64,000 nucleotides of DNA, from NCBI GenBank assembly GCA_963751425.1, contig CAVVUF010000002.1, positions 1,922,001-1,986,000 of the forward strand, written 5' to 3'. The DNA comes from CAVVUF01 sp963751425 (lineage in GTDB: Bacteria > Chloroflexota > Anaerolineae > Anaerolineales > UBA4823). Below, piece after piece: positions 9,543 through 17,310 of this stretch. Each line of letters opens with the position of its first letter. Within the stretch, counting starts at the first letter, position 1. The position numbers were made by a program, and so were the translations under genes. The notes under the pieces are model-generated. The model was given only the letters and a program-made list of their open reading frames with translations, ran no database searches and was not told the DNA's origin.

Positions 9543-10028
9543 TTAGATGCCGAGTTTTTTTCGCCATTCAACGATTTGAGAAGTATGTTCAGCTTCATGC
9601 TCAAAGCTATCACTGGCGATCCATTCCCATAAGGGACGAGAAGCCAGCCAGGAAAATTTTTGCGGATCCGTTAACTCTTTGTCTGAGAAGCTTTCGACCC
9701 TGAGGATGGTCTGGTTACGCACCGTGTGAAAGTCATCCAGAACATGGTCCAGGGAGCGAGTACGCGATTCGATAAACCAGATATTGTTCGTCTCATCTAC
9801 ATTCGTTTGGGTGAACTGCATGGTGGTTGGGCGCTGTCCCTGGCGCGCCTGCCAGAGCAGCTTGACTAACTCAGCTTCCCAGCGACTGAGATGAGAAAGG
9901 ATATCCTTGATGGACCATTCTCCCCCAACACTGGGAATGTTCCAATGGTCTAAGGGTAAACCTTCGAGTGTATCCAAGAATTTCTCGCGGCTTTCTTCTA
10001 GTTGGATCAAGATGTCATTTTTATTCAT
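9543..10028 (-). CDS. DinB-like / ClbS-DfsB family four-helix protein
   Basis: This 161-residue protein has the ClbS/DfsB-type pattern: WSIKDILSHLSRWE near residues 38-51, and a C-terminal DSFEHEAEHTSQIVEWRK with histidines placed like those of the DinB metal-binding bundle. ClbS hydrolyses the genotoxin colibactin; most distant relatives are uncharacterised small hydrolase or thiol-transferase-like proteins, so only the fold is assigned. Its ATG overlaps the preceding alpha/beta hydrolase stop by 8 bases, so the two are co-translated. Confidence 0.75.
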   Translation of the reverse strand: MNKNDILIQLEESREKFLDTLEGLPLDHWNIPSVGGEWSIKDILSHLSRWEAELVKLLWQARQGQRPTTMQFTQTNVDETNNIWFIESRTRSLDHVLDDFHTVRNQTILRVESFSDKELTDPQKFSWLASRPLWEWIASDSFEHEAEHTSQIVEWRKKLGI

Positions 10029-10832
10029 TAGAGATCCTTTGAATAAATAACCGGATAGCAGCGTTGAATAAGCCTGGCTGCTCTAAATTGAGAAGATGCC
10101 CTGCATCAGGAAGTATTGTGAGCTGAGCATTTGGGATGGCCTGTTGAAGGGCTTGAGCTTCAGCCAAAGGAACAATCTGGTCATCTGCACCATGAATAAT
10201 GAGCGTGGGTTGGGTAGAAGCAGCCAAGAGGGAGGTAAATCAGGCCGCTCCTTCAATCCCAGCAGATCCTTGATTATGGTGTTGACTGAAATAGAAGACA
10301 TGATCTCATGTGCAGTTTGAACAATTTCGGGTCGACCCGCAAGGCTCTTTGGGGAGAGCAGGCGAGGCAGCATGCTATCGATAATGGGTCTGGGACCCTG
10401 GGTCTGCGCCAGCAAGATAGATTTATCTCGATTGGTTCTTGCTTCGGGTGTGTCGGCTGCAGAGCGGGTGGCGGTCAGGATCAGTCCTGCAATGCGCTCA
10501 GGATGCAACCGCAGCATAGCCATCGCAATATAACCACCCATGGAAAGACCGCAAACGTACAGGGGAGCTGAAATTCCCAGCTCTCCTAAGAGGTCAAAAC
10601 AATCTTGAGCGAGATTCTGCATCGTATGGGGAACGACACCGGATTCAGATTCGCCATGCCCACGCAGATCAGGGGCAATCACCTGGGCTGCATCAGCAAG
10701 GGCGTTCCATTGACCTTCCCATAATTGGCGATGGAGCGGAAAACCATGAATGAAAAGCAGCGGGGGACCAGATCCGTGCTCTTCAAAGCAAATGTTTACA
10801 TCAGAAAGCTTGACAGTGGGCATTTGGGGCAA
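10021..10832 (-). CDS. alpha/beta hydrolase, one frameshift
   Basis: The first 202 residues show LLFIHGFPLHRQLW (oxyanion HG), VIAPDLRGHGES, and the nucleophile elbow VCGLSMGGY (Ser about 97). Near 10227 one base appears to be missing in a CCC run. The restored frame continues with PTLIIHGADDQIVPLAEA (catalytic aspartate region) and LPDAGHLLNLEQP (catalytic histidine), ending at 10021. Together they make a normal hydrolase of about 270 residues, probably an esterase or lactonase. The substrate cannot be predicted. A terminator at 10841-10873 separates it from tatA. Confidence 0.82.
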
Positions 10833-10840
10833 TTCCTTGG

Positions 10841-10873
10841 GTATTAAAAACTCGCCAGCATCAGGCTGGCGAG
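10841..10873 (-). terminator. rho-independent terminator after tatA
   Basis: CTCGCCAGC (10851-10859) and GCTGGCGAG (10865-10873) form a perfect 9-base-pair stem with a 5-base loop. Read on the minus strand the stem is followed by TTTTT, the layout of an intrinsic terminator. It lies between tatA and the alpha/beta hydrolase. Confidence 0.8.
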
Positions 10874-10929
10874 TGATGAATAGAACCAGTAATGAGTCAA
10901 TGCCTAACCTAAAAGATTCGGTCTTGACC

Positions 10930-10968
10930 TTGCCTGCAGGAATGTATATAAAAAAATCCTACAGGCAA
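10930..10968 (-). other. inverted repeat just after the tatA stop
   Basis: TTGCCTGCAGGA (10930-10941) and TCCTACAGGCAA (10957-10968) pair over 12 bases with one mismatch and enclose a 15-base A/T-rich loop. It begins 10 bases after the tatA stop and may protect the 3' end or act with the downstream terminator. Confidence 0.45.
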
Positions 10969-10977
10969 TAGGTGATA

Positions 10978-11181
10978 TTATTTCGGTTCTTCTTCCTTTT
11001 TTTCAGTTTTTTCAGTTTTGTCGTCTTTTTTCTGATCGTCGTCGCTGCTAAGTCCCTGGCGGAACTCGCGGATGCCTTTACCTAACTCGCCGGCAATCTT
11101 GCCGATCCGGCCAACGCCGAAGAGGAGGATGACGATGACCAGGATGATGATTAACTCAGTTGGACCTAAACGCGGAATCAT
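10978..11181 (-). CDS. tatA: twin-arginine translocase subunit TatA/E
   Basis: This 67-residue protein has the TatA plan: a short N-terminal stretch with LGPTELIIILVIVILLFG forming the single membrane helix (residues 5-22), the hinge VGRIGKIAGELGKGIREFRQG forming the amphipathic helix, and a charged Lys/Glu/Asp tail. TatA polymerises to form the channel for folded Tat substrates. No tatC is in the window. An AAGGAG site lies just before the ATG and a TATAAT box lies at 11217-11222. A substrate with an RR signal, the solute-binding protein at 53180, is encoded in this window. Confidence 0.93.
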   Translation of the reverse strand: MIPRLGPTELIIILVIVILLFGVGRIGKIAGELGKGIREFRQGLSSDDDQKKDDKTEKTEKKEEEPK

Positions 11182-11216
11182 ATTCTCTCCTTATTCTACT
11201 TTTCAATAGTGGGGGT

Positions 11217-11222
11217 ATTATA
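11217..11222 (-). promoter_or_regulatory. -10 box for tatA
   Basis: An exact TATAAT is read on the minus strand 36 bases before the tatA start, with TAAGGAGA as ribosome site. The -35 region is weak. Confidence 0.45.
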
Positions 11223-11369
11223 CATCAGATTTTCAGTATGTTAGGTTTAGATTCGATGAGAAAGTAGATAATCCCTTTTTCCAGGAAAGGGATTTGAAAT
11301 GAAAACTTGCAGAGTTTATAGAGATAATAAGAAATGAAAACCCTAAATGCAATAGACCGATCTTTAATA

Positions 11370-11375
11370 TATAAT
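11370..11375 (+). promoter_or_regulatory. -10 box of candidate RNA gene
   Basis: TATAAT occurs at the start of the structured region, with transcription predicted to begin near 11382. The -35 region is not convincing. Confidence 0.4.
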
Positions 11376-11377
11376 TA

Positions 11378-11590
11378 GTGAGGGTAAAGCAAGCAGCGGG
11401 AAGGCATCACCTCCCCGGTTCTGCGCATCGCTTCCCCACCACTGGTCTGGGGCTCATACCCCAATTTCCAATCCTGCTCCAAGGCGCTGTACCCGAGGTG
11501 AGATACCCAAAGAAATGGCAAACGGCCCAGCAGGTTAAGACCTCCGCTGAATGCCTGTGGTTCCTTGGGGCAGGATAAATTCTCCATCGC
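11378..11590 (+). ncRNA. candidate structured RNA (family not identified)
   Basis: This 468-base gap between tatA and the slipin gene has no credible protein but clear RNA structure. ATCCTGCTCCAAGG (11471-11484) pairs with CCTTGGGGCAGGAT (11563-11576) over 14 base pairs including one G-U. GGGAAG (11398-11403) pairs with CTTCCC (11431-11436), and TGGGG (11448-11452) with CCCCA (11459-11463). GAGGT (11495-11499) can pair with ACCTC (11540-11544) inside the long stem. The segment is more G/C-rich than its A/T-rich flanks and follows a TATAAT box. It lacks the conserved signatures of tmRNA, RNase P RNA and SRP RNA as I know them. A divergent 6S-like RNA or a leader of the slipin gene are possible. 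Confidence 0.5.
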
Positions 11591-11649
11591 CTGGTGTTTT
11601 CTAGAAATATGAGAGAGGCAAGGGGTCTTCAGGCAGAAAGGGATTTCAT

Positions 11650-12414
11650 ATGGAATGGTTATTACCGTTTCTGATCGTTGTTCTTCTCGCCGCAATTGCG
11701 ATATTTTACCGTCAGGTGACGGTAATGGAGTACGAAAGTGGGCTGCTTTACAGCGGTGGGAAATTCAAGCGGATGCTGACCCCGGGTAAGCATGGCTATG
11801 TGAATGGATGGCACAGCATCCAAAAGCTGGATATGCGTAACCGATTCGTTACTGTACCTGGCCAAGAATTGCTTACAGCAGATAATATCAGCTTGAAGAT
11901 CAGCCTGGCTGCCAGTTATAAGATTGGTGATCCTTACCAGGCCATGCACGAATCAGACAATTTCCAAGAAGCGTTGTATATGCTTTTACAGGTTAACCTG
12001 CGCGATATTATTGGCGGGAATATTGTTGATGACGTACTTGAAAAACGCCAGGTGATTGGACTGGAGCTGCTCAAACGCTCAAGCGACCAGGCCAAAGCTT
12101 TAGGATTAATCCTCGGTTTCGTTAATATTAAAGATGTGATGTTTCCAGGAGAGTTAAAGAACATCTTTGCCCAGGTTGTAAAAGCACGAAAGGAAGGACA
12201 GGCCGCGTTAGAGCGCGCCCGGGGAGAAAGCGCTGCATTGCGCAACCTGGCGAACGCTTCTAAGCTTCTCCAGCACAATCCTGAGCTAGCACATCTGCGC
12301 CTATTGCAAACATTGGAAAATCATGGAGGCAGTACAGTGGTGCTCCTGACTGGTTCAGAGGGAGTTTCTACAATGGAAGCTTTGAAGAAGCATGCAAAAT
12401 CTGAAGTGAAATAA
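11650..12414 (+). CDS. slipin / SPFH (stomatin-like) membrane protein
   Basis: This protein of 254 residues has an N-terminal membrane anchor (LLPFLIVVLLAAIAIFY, residues 4-20), followed by an SPFH/band 7 domain: LTPGKHGYVNGW, VPGQELLTADNISLKISLAASYKI, and the helical ARKEGQAALERARGESAALR stretch near 180-200. Slipins assemble into membrane microdomain scaffolds. It lies downstream of the candidate RNA and 20 bases ahead of the epimerase, so the three genes to 14344 may be co-transcribed. Its role here is unknown. Confidence 0.82.
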   Translation: MEWLLPFLIVVLLAAIAIFYRQVTVMEYESGLLYSGGKFKRMLTPGKHGYVNGWHSIQKLDMRNRFVTVPGQELLTADNISLKISLAASYKIGDPYQAMHESDNFQEALYMLLQVNLRDIIGGNIVDDVLEKRQVIGLELLKRSSDQAKALGLILGFVNIKDVMFPGELKNIFAQVVKARKEGQAALERARGESAALRNLANASKLLQHNPELAHLRLLQTLENHGGSTVVLLTGSEGVSTMEALKKHAKSEVK

Positions 12415-12434
12415 TTTCTAATTGGAGGCATATC

Positions 12435-13364
12435 ATGAAAGTTCTCGTCACGGGCGGTGCGGGTTTTATTGGCTCTCATGTCGTGGATGTAATGTTAGAA
12501 GCTGGACACCAGGTCAGTATTGTCGATAACTTGTGGGAAAAGGGCGGCGGTCGACTGGAAAATGTCAATCCGAAGGCAGCGTTCTATAAGGTGGATGTAC
12601 GCGATGGTATCTTGGCGGAAGTTTTTGACAAAGAGCGCCCAGAGGCGATTTGCCACCTGGCAGCCCAACACAGTGTGAAAATTTCTACCGATGATCCCGT
12701 TCATGATGCTCAAGTAAATATCCTTGGGCTGATCAACCTGCTGCAGTGCGCTAAGCGCTATGATGCACGTAAAGTCATTTTCTCCTCCTCTGGGGCAACC
12801 TATGGTACGGTGGAAAAGATGCCCGTTAACGAACGTACAGAACGGAACCCTAAATCTCCCTACGGGATTACCAAGATGGCCAGTGAATTTTATCTGAGGT
12901 TTTGGAAGGAGCTTTACGGATTGGATTTCACGGCTCTGAGGTATGGAAATGTGTTTGGACCACGGCAGGATCCTACTGGAGAGGCTGGGGTGATTGCGAT
13001 CTTTGCGCGCCAAATTTTGCTAGGGATTCCTGTGCGTATTGACTGGGATGGCGAACAACAGAAGGATTATGTTTATGTGCGAGATGTCGCTCGCGCAAAC
13101 CTGGCAGCTTTAACCAAAGGATCTGGAGAAGCATATTGTATTGCTACAGGTAAAGGCTCCTCCGTCAATGCACTTTATCGTGGACTTGCGGATATTATCG
13201 GCCATGATGTCGAAATTGTTCGTGCTCCAAAACGATCTGGGGATATCTATTTATCCTATTTCGATTGCGCAAAAGCAAAAGAACAGCTTGATTGGGAGCC
13301 GAAGACGGGATTGAAAGAAGGGTTGAGACAAACAGTGGAGTTTTTTAAGCAGACTGTAGGCTAA
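12435..13364 (+). CDS. NAD-dependent epimerase/dehydratase (UDP-glucose 4-epimerase-like)
   Basis: This extended SDR protein of 309 residues has the N-terminal NAD site TGGAGFIGSH (residues 6-15), the ICHLAAQHSV segment, the catalytic SSSGATYG and the active-site SPYGITK (YxxxK). The C-terminal half includes VRDVARANL, typical of GalE-type enzymes. It probably interconverts or dehydrates a nucleotide sugar; UDP-glucose/galactose epimerisation is the common activity. An AATTGGAGGC ribosome site precedes the ATG. The stop overlaps the next start as TAATG. Confidence 0.88.
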   Translation: MKVLVTGGAGFIGSHVVDVMLEAGHQVSIVDNLWEKGGGRLENVNPKAAFYKVDVRDGILAEVFDKERPEAICHLAAQHSVKISTDDPVHDAQVNILGLINLLQCAKRYDARKVIFSSSGATYGTVEKMPVNERTERNPKSPYGITKMASEFYLRFWKELYGLDFTALRYGNVFGPRQDPTGEAGVIAIFARQILLGIPVRIDWDGEQQKDYVYVRDVARANLAALTKGSGEAYCIATGKGSSVNALYRGLADIIGHDVEIVRAPKRSGDIYLSYFDCAKAKEQLDWEPKTGLKEGLRQTVEFFKQTVG

Positions 13365-14344
13365 TGAAGATGTCGACAGGCAAAGAAATCGTAGAAAAGA
13401 CTTTGCGGTTTCAATTTCCTGAGCGTTTGGCCTATGATTTCCCGGAAAAATTTGGGTCTGATTTCTATTGGGCAGGGATGGAGCCCTCTCCGGATGCCAG
13501 GCCGAGGACAGGCGTGGATGAATGGGGAGCTACTTGGGAAAATATCGGTGCAATGACCTTGGGACAAGTCAAAAATTTCCCGCTCACGAGCTGGTCGGAA
13601 TTTGATTGCCTAAAAATCCCAGACATTACTGATCCTCGGCGCTGGACTTGTCTTGATGGAGTCCGTAAAAAAGCTGGGGATCGTTTTTTGCTCGGGCATG
13701 GTATCTCGATTTATGCACGTGTGCATTATATCCGAGGGTTGGAAAATACCTGGATGGATATTCATGATGCACCGGAGGAGTTAGGTCATTTAATTGATGT
13801 GTTGGTGGACATGAACCTGGCTGCCATTCAGCGCTACTCAGAACTGGAATTTGATGGCTTGATCTTTCCTGATGATTGGGGTTTGCAAAACCGATTAATG
13901 ATCTCGCCAACTGATTGGCGTAAGATCTGGAAACCACGTTATCCGCGTATCTTTGCAGCCGCGCATGCTCATGGACTGCACACCTTCTTACATTCTTGCG
14001 GTTATATTGTGGATATTCTCGATGATTTGATTGAGATTGGACTTGAGGCCATCCATATGGATCAGCAAGAAAACATGGGACTTGAGCAGTTAGGAAAGCG
14101 TTTTGGTGGACGAATTACATTTTTTGCACCGGTAGATATCCAGAAGACAATGGCGATTGGCTCTTTGGATGAAATCCGCCTCTATTGTCAGGCGATGGTG
14201 CGTTACTTAGGACGCCAGAAGGGTGGATTCATCCCGCGCTGGTATTCTGATCCGGTTGGCGCTGGTCATCGCCCAGAGGCGGTCGATGCAATGTGCGAAG
14301 AATTCATGAAGATCAACCAGAACCTGGCGTCTGTATGGCACTGA
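13364..14344 (+). CDS. uroporphyrinogen decarboxylase-like protein
   Basis: This protein of 326 residues has the URO-D/methyltransferase MtaA-CmuA fold: FDGLIFPDDWGLQNRLMISP, then HTFLHSCGYI with a His-x-x-x-Cys pair that in corrinoid methyltransferases binds zinc, and a C-terminal GGFIPRWYSDP. It is not a heme enzyme by context, because no heme genes are nearby. Family members of this branch transfer methyl groups or are uncharacterised. It overlaps the epimerase stop and is probably co-translated. A second paralog lies at 41940. An alternative ATG is at 13370. Confidence 0.78.
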   Translation: MKMSTGKEIVEKTLRFQFPERLAYDFPEKFGSDFYWAGMEPSPDARPRTGVDEWGATWENIGAMTLGQVKNFPLTSWSEFDCLKIPDITDPRRWTCLDGVRKKAGDRFLLGHGISIYARVHYIRGLENTWMDIHDAPEELGHLIDVLVDMNLAAIQRYSELEFDGLIFPDDWGLQNRLMISPTDWRKIWKPRYPRIFAAAHAHGLHTFLHSCGYIVDILDDLIEIGLEAIHMDQQENMGLEQLGKRFGGRITFFAPVDIQKTMAIGSLDEIRLYCQAMVRYLGRQKGGFIPRWYSDPVGAGHRPEAVDAMCEEFMKINQNLASVWH

Positions 14345-14387
14345 CATCCACTTTAGGCTGAGCCCATATGGCATAACCTGACATTGA

Positions 14388-14957
14388 TCAGATGACCTGC
14401 AGCATGAGGACCGCCAGAGCCACCAGATAGGGCAGCAGCGCGATAAGGAAAAGGATTGCAGCCCAGCGAAAATGCCGGTGGGTGCGTTGCTGCGCCTGAT
14501 GGAGTTGAAGCAGGTCAGCCAACGCCAAACTAAGCATCTTTTGGTGCGTGAGTGCTCCAGTGGGCAGGCTGCTGGTGAGGCCATTTCTCCAGATAACGAA
14601 CACCCCTAGCACTGCAAACGCTATGGAAACCAGCAGAAACAAGCTGGCAAACCCTGCCCCCAGTGCATAAACCAAGCGAAATATCAGGCTCATCAGGCTC
14701 GAGCCTCCAAAAATATTATCGGGTGTGAGCGCTAGGCCTGCCAGCAGAATGCTTTCGGCGAGGATGAGCAGCAGCAGGAGGGCAGACTGGGAAATGCTGG
14801 TTTTGCGGGCTTGCTTTAACTGCTCGAAAACGAATTGGAAACGCTCTTCAGCCAGGCGCTCGATGAGTGAGCGCTCAACCTGGGCAGGAGGTTTTGGGCG
14901 TATGTCAGTATAAGCTAGGCGGGGAGAAGGCACAGTCTTATTCCATTTCGACCGCAT
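14388..14957 (-). CDS. membrane protein coupled to tail-tube-like gene
   Basis: This 189-residue protein has a charged N-terminal helix (about residues 28-55, RLAEERFQFVFEQLKQARK) and four likely membrane segments: SALLLLLILAESILLAGLAL, LMSLIFRLVYALGAGFASLF, LLVSIAFAVLGVFVIW and a C-terminal WAAILFLIALLPYLVALAVL. The helix-plus-membrane layout recalls the TRADD-N-associated membrane domain, but I cannot confirm that. The ATG lies inside the tail-tube gene with GGAGGTGAG upstream, so the two are translated together with a 20-base overlap. Function unknown; it might anchor the tube protein to the membrane. Confidence 0.65.
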   Translation of the reverse strand: MRSKWNKTVPSPRLAYTDIRPKPPAQVERSLIERLAEERFQFVFEQLKQARKTSISQSALLLLLILAESILLAGLALTPDNIFGGSSLMSLIFRLVYALGAGFASLFLLVSIAFAVLGVFVIWRNGLTSSLPTGALTHQKMLSLALADLLQLHQAQQRTHRHFRWAAILFLIALLPYLVALAVLMLQVI

Positions 14958-15378
14958 CACAACTCACCTCCAGCGTCTCAATCAATGGGCTGCCATCCAG
15001 CCCATTGAGCGGCGAGAAGGCATAGCGCACTGGAAAAGCACCGTTCAATCTCCAGGAAGCCACAGGATTGCGCTCATCGTTCAACAGGTGAATCACGATT
15101 GTCTGCCGCGCCCCAGCATCGCCAATGGCTGCTAGCCTCCACCACTGGAAAAGATCGAGCATTCCAGCAAAGCCGCGCCTCAGGACCAGGTTGGTGTACC
15201 TTGTCAGCCCGGGGATTTTTCGGCTTGACCGGTTGCGGTCGGTTCCTTCACGGAACTCTTCAACTTCAATCAGTAGTTCAGGCAAGAGCACCTCGTCGAA
15301 AGCTTGTGCTAGGTTAAGGACAGGAATATCCACAGAATATTGAGCATTTGAATAGGGATGATCTTGTGTAATAGCCAT
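14938..15378 (-). CDS. phage-tail / extracellular contractile injection system tube protein (TIGR02241-like)
   Basis: This 146-residue protein matches the Afp1/Pvc1 and gp19-like inner tube family: an N-terminal PYSNAQYSVDIPVLNL, the VEEFREGTDRNRSSRKIPGLTRY loop region with the family's EYREG..(R)KLPG..KY pattern, TNLVLRRG, LFQWWR, and NPVASWRLNGAFPVRY followed by IETLEV. These proteins stack as hexameric rings in the tail tube. The ATG at 15378 has GGAGG eight bases upstream. No sheath, baseplate, spike, ATPase or tape-measure gene is nearby, so it is an orphan paired with a membrane protein. Confidence 0.8.
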   Translation of the reverse strand: MAITQDHPYSNAQYSVDIPVLNLAQAFDEVLLPELLIEVEEFREGTDRNRSSRKIPGLTRYTNLVLRRGFAGMLDLFQWWRLAAIGDAGARQTIVIHLLNDERNPVASWRLNGAFPVRYAFSPLNGLDGSPLIETLEVSCDAVEME

Positions 15379-15443
15379 TTTGATGTGCCTCCTTAATTGT
15401 GGAATAATCAATTTTTGATATGATGATCTTGTTATTCGTCTTT

Positions 15444-15471
15444 TTGCTAGGGACAGAAACCTGGTTATAAT
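15444..15471 (+). promoter_or_regulatory. promoter for LLM oxidoreductase
   Basis: TTGCTA (15444-15449) and an exact TATAAT (15466-15471) are separated by 16 bases. The downstream gene starts at 15522 with GAGGTG as ribosome site. Confidence 0.5.
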
Positions 15472-15521
15472 ACGGTTATCCCTATTGATATTTGTGTACC
15501 AAGTAAATCCTCGAGGTGCTT

Positions 15522-16365
15522 ATGAAATATGCTATTTATACACCTAACTTCGGTGATGGGGTAGACCCACGCACGATGATCGATTTAGCTAAAGAAGCCG
15601 AGTTTTACGGTTGGGATGGCTTCTTCTTGTGGGATCATATGTTGGCAAGCAAGAGCCAAAAGATGAAAGTCTTTGATCCCACGGTTGTTTTGGCTGGCAT
15701 TGCAACCGTCACGCAGCGCATAAACCTGGGCACAACCGTCACGCCTGTGGCACGCCGCCGTCCTTGGAAGCTGGCACGTGAGACAGTCTCACTCGACCAG
15801 CTCTCCAACGGGAGGTTGGTGGTGGGAGTGGGTTTGGGAGAGCCACCTGACGCCGATTTTGAGTACTTCGGGGACGATCCTACTCCCAAAGGCAGGGCAG
15901 AGCGACTTGATGAGGGAACTCGACATCCTGGCAGGGCTGTGGAGGGGTAAACCTTTCAGCTACCAGGGCAAACACTACAAGGTGGAAAAAGTCACATTTC
16001 TTCCTGTGCCGGTTCAGAAACCGCGTATCCCAGTGTGGGTGGGAGGATTCTGGCCGCATAAGCCGCCTTATCGCCGCGCTGCCCGTTGGGACGGCGTGAT
16101 CCCGTTAAAAAATGACGGTTGGATTAGCCCACAAGATATCGATGAAATCATGGCGTTCATCCGTCCGCTGCGCATCCCAGAAGATCGCTTCGATGTAGCC
16201 GTGATCGGTTCGCAACCATCATTGGGAAAGGGTGCTGCTGCTCAGAAGAAGTTAGCTGAATTTGAAAAGGCTGGTACCACGTGGTGGTTGGAGGCTTTCT
16301 ACCTGGAAAGGCAAAATGCTGAGCGCTTTTATAAACATATCCGCCAGGGACCACCTGGAAAATAG
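15522..16365 (+). CDS. LLM-class flavin-dependent oxidoreductase, one frameshift
   Basis: This is a bacterial luciferase-like TIM-barrel protein. The first segment begins MKYAIYTPNFGDGVDPRT and contains DGFFLWDHMLA, LGTTVTPVARRRPWKLARE and RLVVGVGLG, which are typical of F420- or FMN-dependent members. Near 15915 the frame shifts by one base. The other frame continues with ELDILAGLWRG, PVWVGGFWPHK and ends at 16365. Joined they give about 280 residues. The ATG at 15522 follows GAGGTG; an earlier GTG at 15516 is less likely. Cofactor choice cannot be settled. A PPOX-family gene follows closely. Confidence 0.83.
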
Positions 16366-16389
16366 ACATCTCATTGTAAGGAGGAAATT

Positions 16390-16806
16390 GTGATCGATTT
16401 TAATACGAATTTTGGGCAAAGAGTGCAGAAGCGATTAGAGCACGAGTCTGTGATTTGGTTTACCACTGTCAATTCAAAGGGCAATCCACAACCTAGACCG
16501 GTGTGGTTCCATTGGGATGGCGAGACGGTGCTTTTATTCAGCCAGGCGGAAGGCGCCAAAGTGAGGCATATCAAGGGCAACCCGTGTGTGGCGTTAAACC
16601 TGAACAGCACTCCCGATGGAGGGGATGTGATGGTTCTATTAGGAGAAGCAACGATTGTGGAAGATAAGGTTAGCCCTGAACGGCTGCAAGACTACATTCG
16701 AAAATATCAGGAAGGCATTAAAGATATTGGCATGACACCGGAAAGCTTTGAAGCGGATTACCATGTGCCGATCCTGGTTAGGCCATCATCGTTGCGAGGA
16801 TTTTGA
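16390..16806 (+). CDS. PPOX-class F420/FMN-dependent protein
   Basis: This 138-residue split-barrel protein starts with GTG, with AAGGAGG six bases upstream. WFTTVNSKGNPQPRPVWFHW and KVRHIKGNPCVALNLN are the pyridoxamine-phosphate-oxidase-like core that binds a flavin or F420. The VMVLLGEATIVEDK strand pair completes the barrel. It resembles the Rv3369-type group (TIGR03667). Context next to an LLM oxidoreductase supports a redox role with flavin or F420. The substrate is unknown. Confidence 0.82.
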   Translation: MIDFNTNFGQRVQKRLEHESVIWFTTVNSKGNPQPRPVWFHWDGETVLLFSQAEGAKVRHIKGNPCVALNLNSTPDGGDVMVLLGEATIVEDKVSPERLQDYIRKYQEGIKDIGMTPESFEADYHVPILVRPSSLRGF

Positions 16807-16863
16807 AAAATTGAAAGTCAGATATCTGGTTCCGATCACATTTAACGCAAGGAAAATTGAGTA

Positions 16864-17229
16864 TTGAACCGATTATTGACATTATATGAATTCTTTGAAG
16901 GATACGAGAGATCCGAGCTTCTCTTTGATGTTCTGGTTCGTGTGATCCACGATACGGGAGTTTACGAATTGCGTATAACCAAAAGTCAGATCGCCTTCCG
17001 ACGAAGGAAGAATTTTGCCTGGGTATGGATACCGGGTAGGTACCTGGGCGGAAATCAAGCTCCGCTTGTTTTCACACTCCCCTTGACAAGACGGGATGGC
17101 TCCCCACGATGGAAGGAGATTGTTGAGCCTGTTCCAGGGAAATTCATCCACCACCTAGAATTATATTCCAGCGAAGACATCGATGATGAAATAAGTCAGT
17201 GGTTTATAGAAGCATACATGCTAGGATAA
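16864..17229 (+). CDS. DUF5655-like hypothetical protein
   Basis: A 121-residue protein starting at TTG with AAGGA upstream. It contains ELRITKSQIAFRRRKNFAWVW, a PLTRRDGSPRWKEIVEPVPG stretch and FIHHLELYSSEDIDDEISQW near the end. This arrangement matches the DUF5655 kind of small protein, often annotated as a transport-related helper without evidence. No catalytic motif stands out. It stands alone between the PPOX gene and prolyl oligopeptidase. Confidence 0.65.
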   Translation: MNRLLTLYEFFEGYERSELLFDVLVRVIHDTGVYELRITKSQIAFRRRKNFAWVWIPGRYLGGNQAPLVFTLPLTRRDGSPRWKEIVEPVPGKFIHHLELYSSEDIDDEISQWFIEAYMLG

Positions 17230-17310
17230 AGAAAATTATTGGAAGCACCTGTCCAGTTTTCGTGACAATCAAAAAGTCTCCTTGTTAAATTACCCCTAAG
17301 AGGTTCCTCA

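Noticed and set aside
11378..11578. A 66-codon plus-strand frame in the same gap
   Set aside because: The peptide has no family resemblance and its sequence is explained by paired RNA stems.
11378..11590. Assignment as cobalamin riboswitch or RNase P RNA
   Set aside because: A GGGAAG...CCCC...CCACTGG stretch is suggestive, but the B12 box and the RNase P GAGGAAAGTCC core are both absent.
11375..11695. A 106-codon minus-strand frame across the candidate RNA
   Set aside because: It crosses the slipin start, its residues mirror RNA stems, and no ribosome site or domain is seen; the RNA interpretation fits better.
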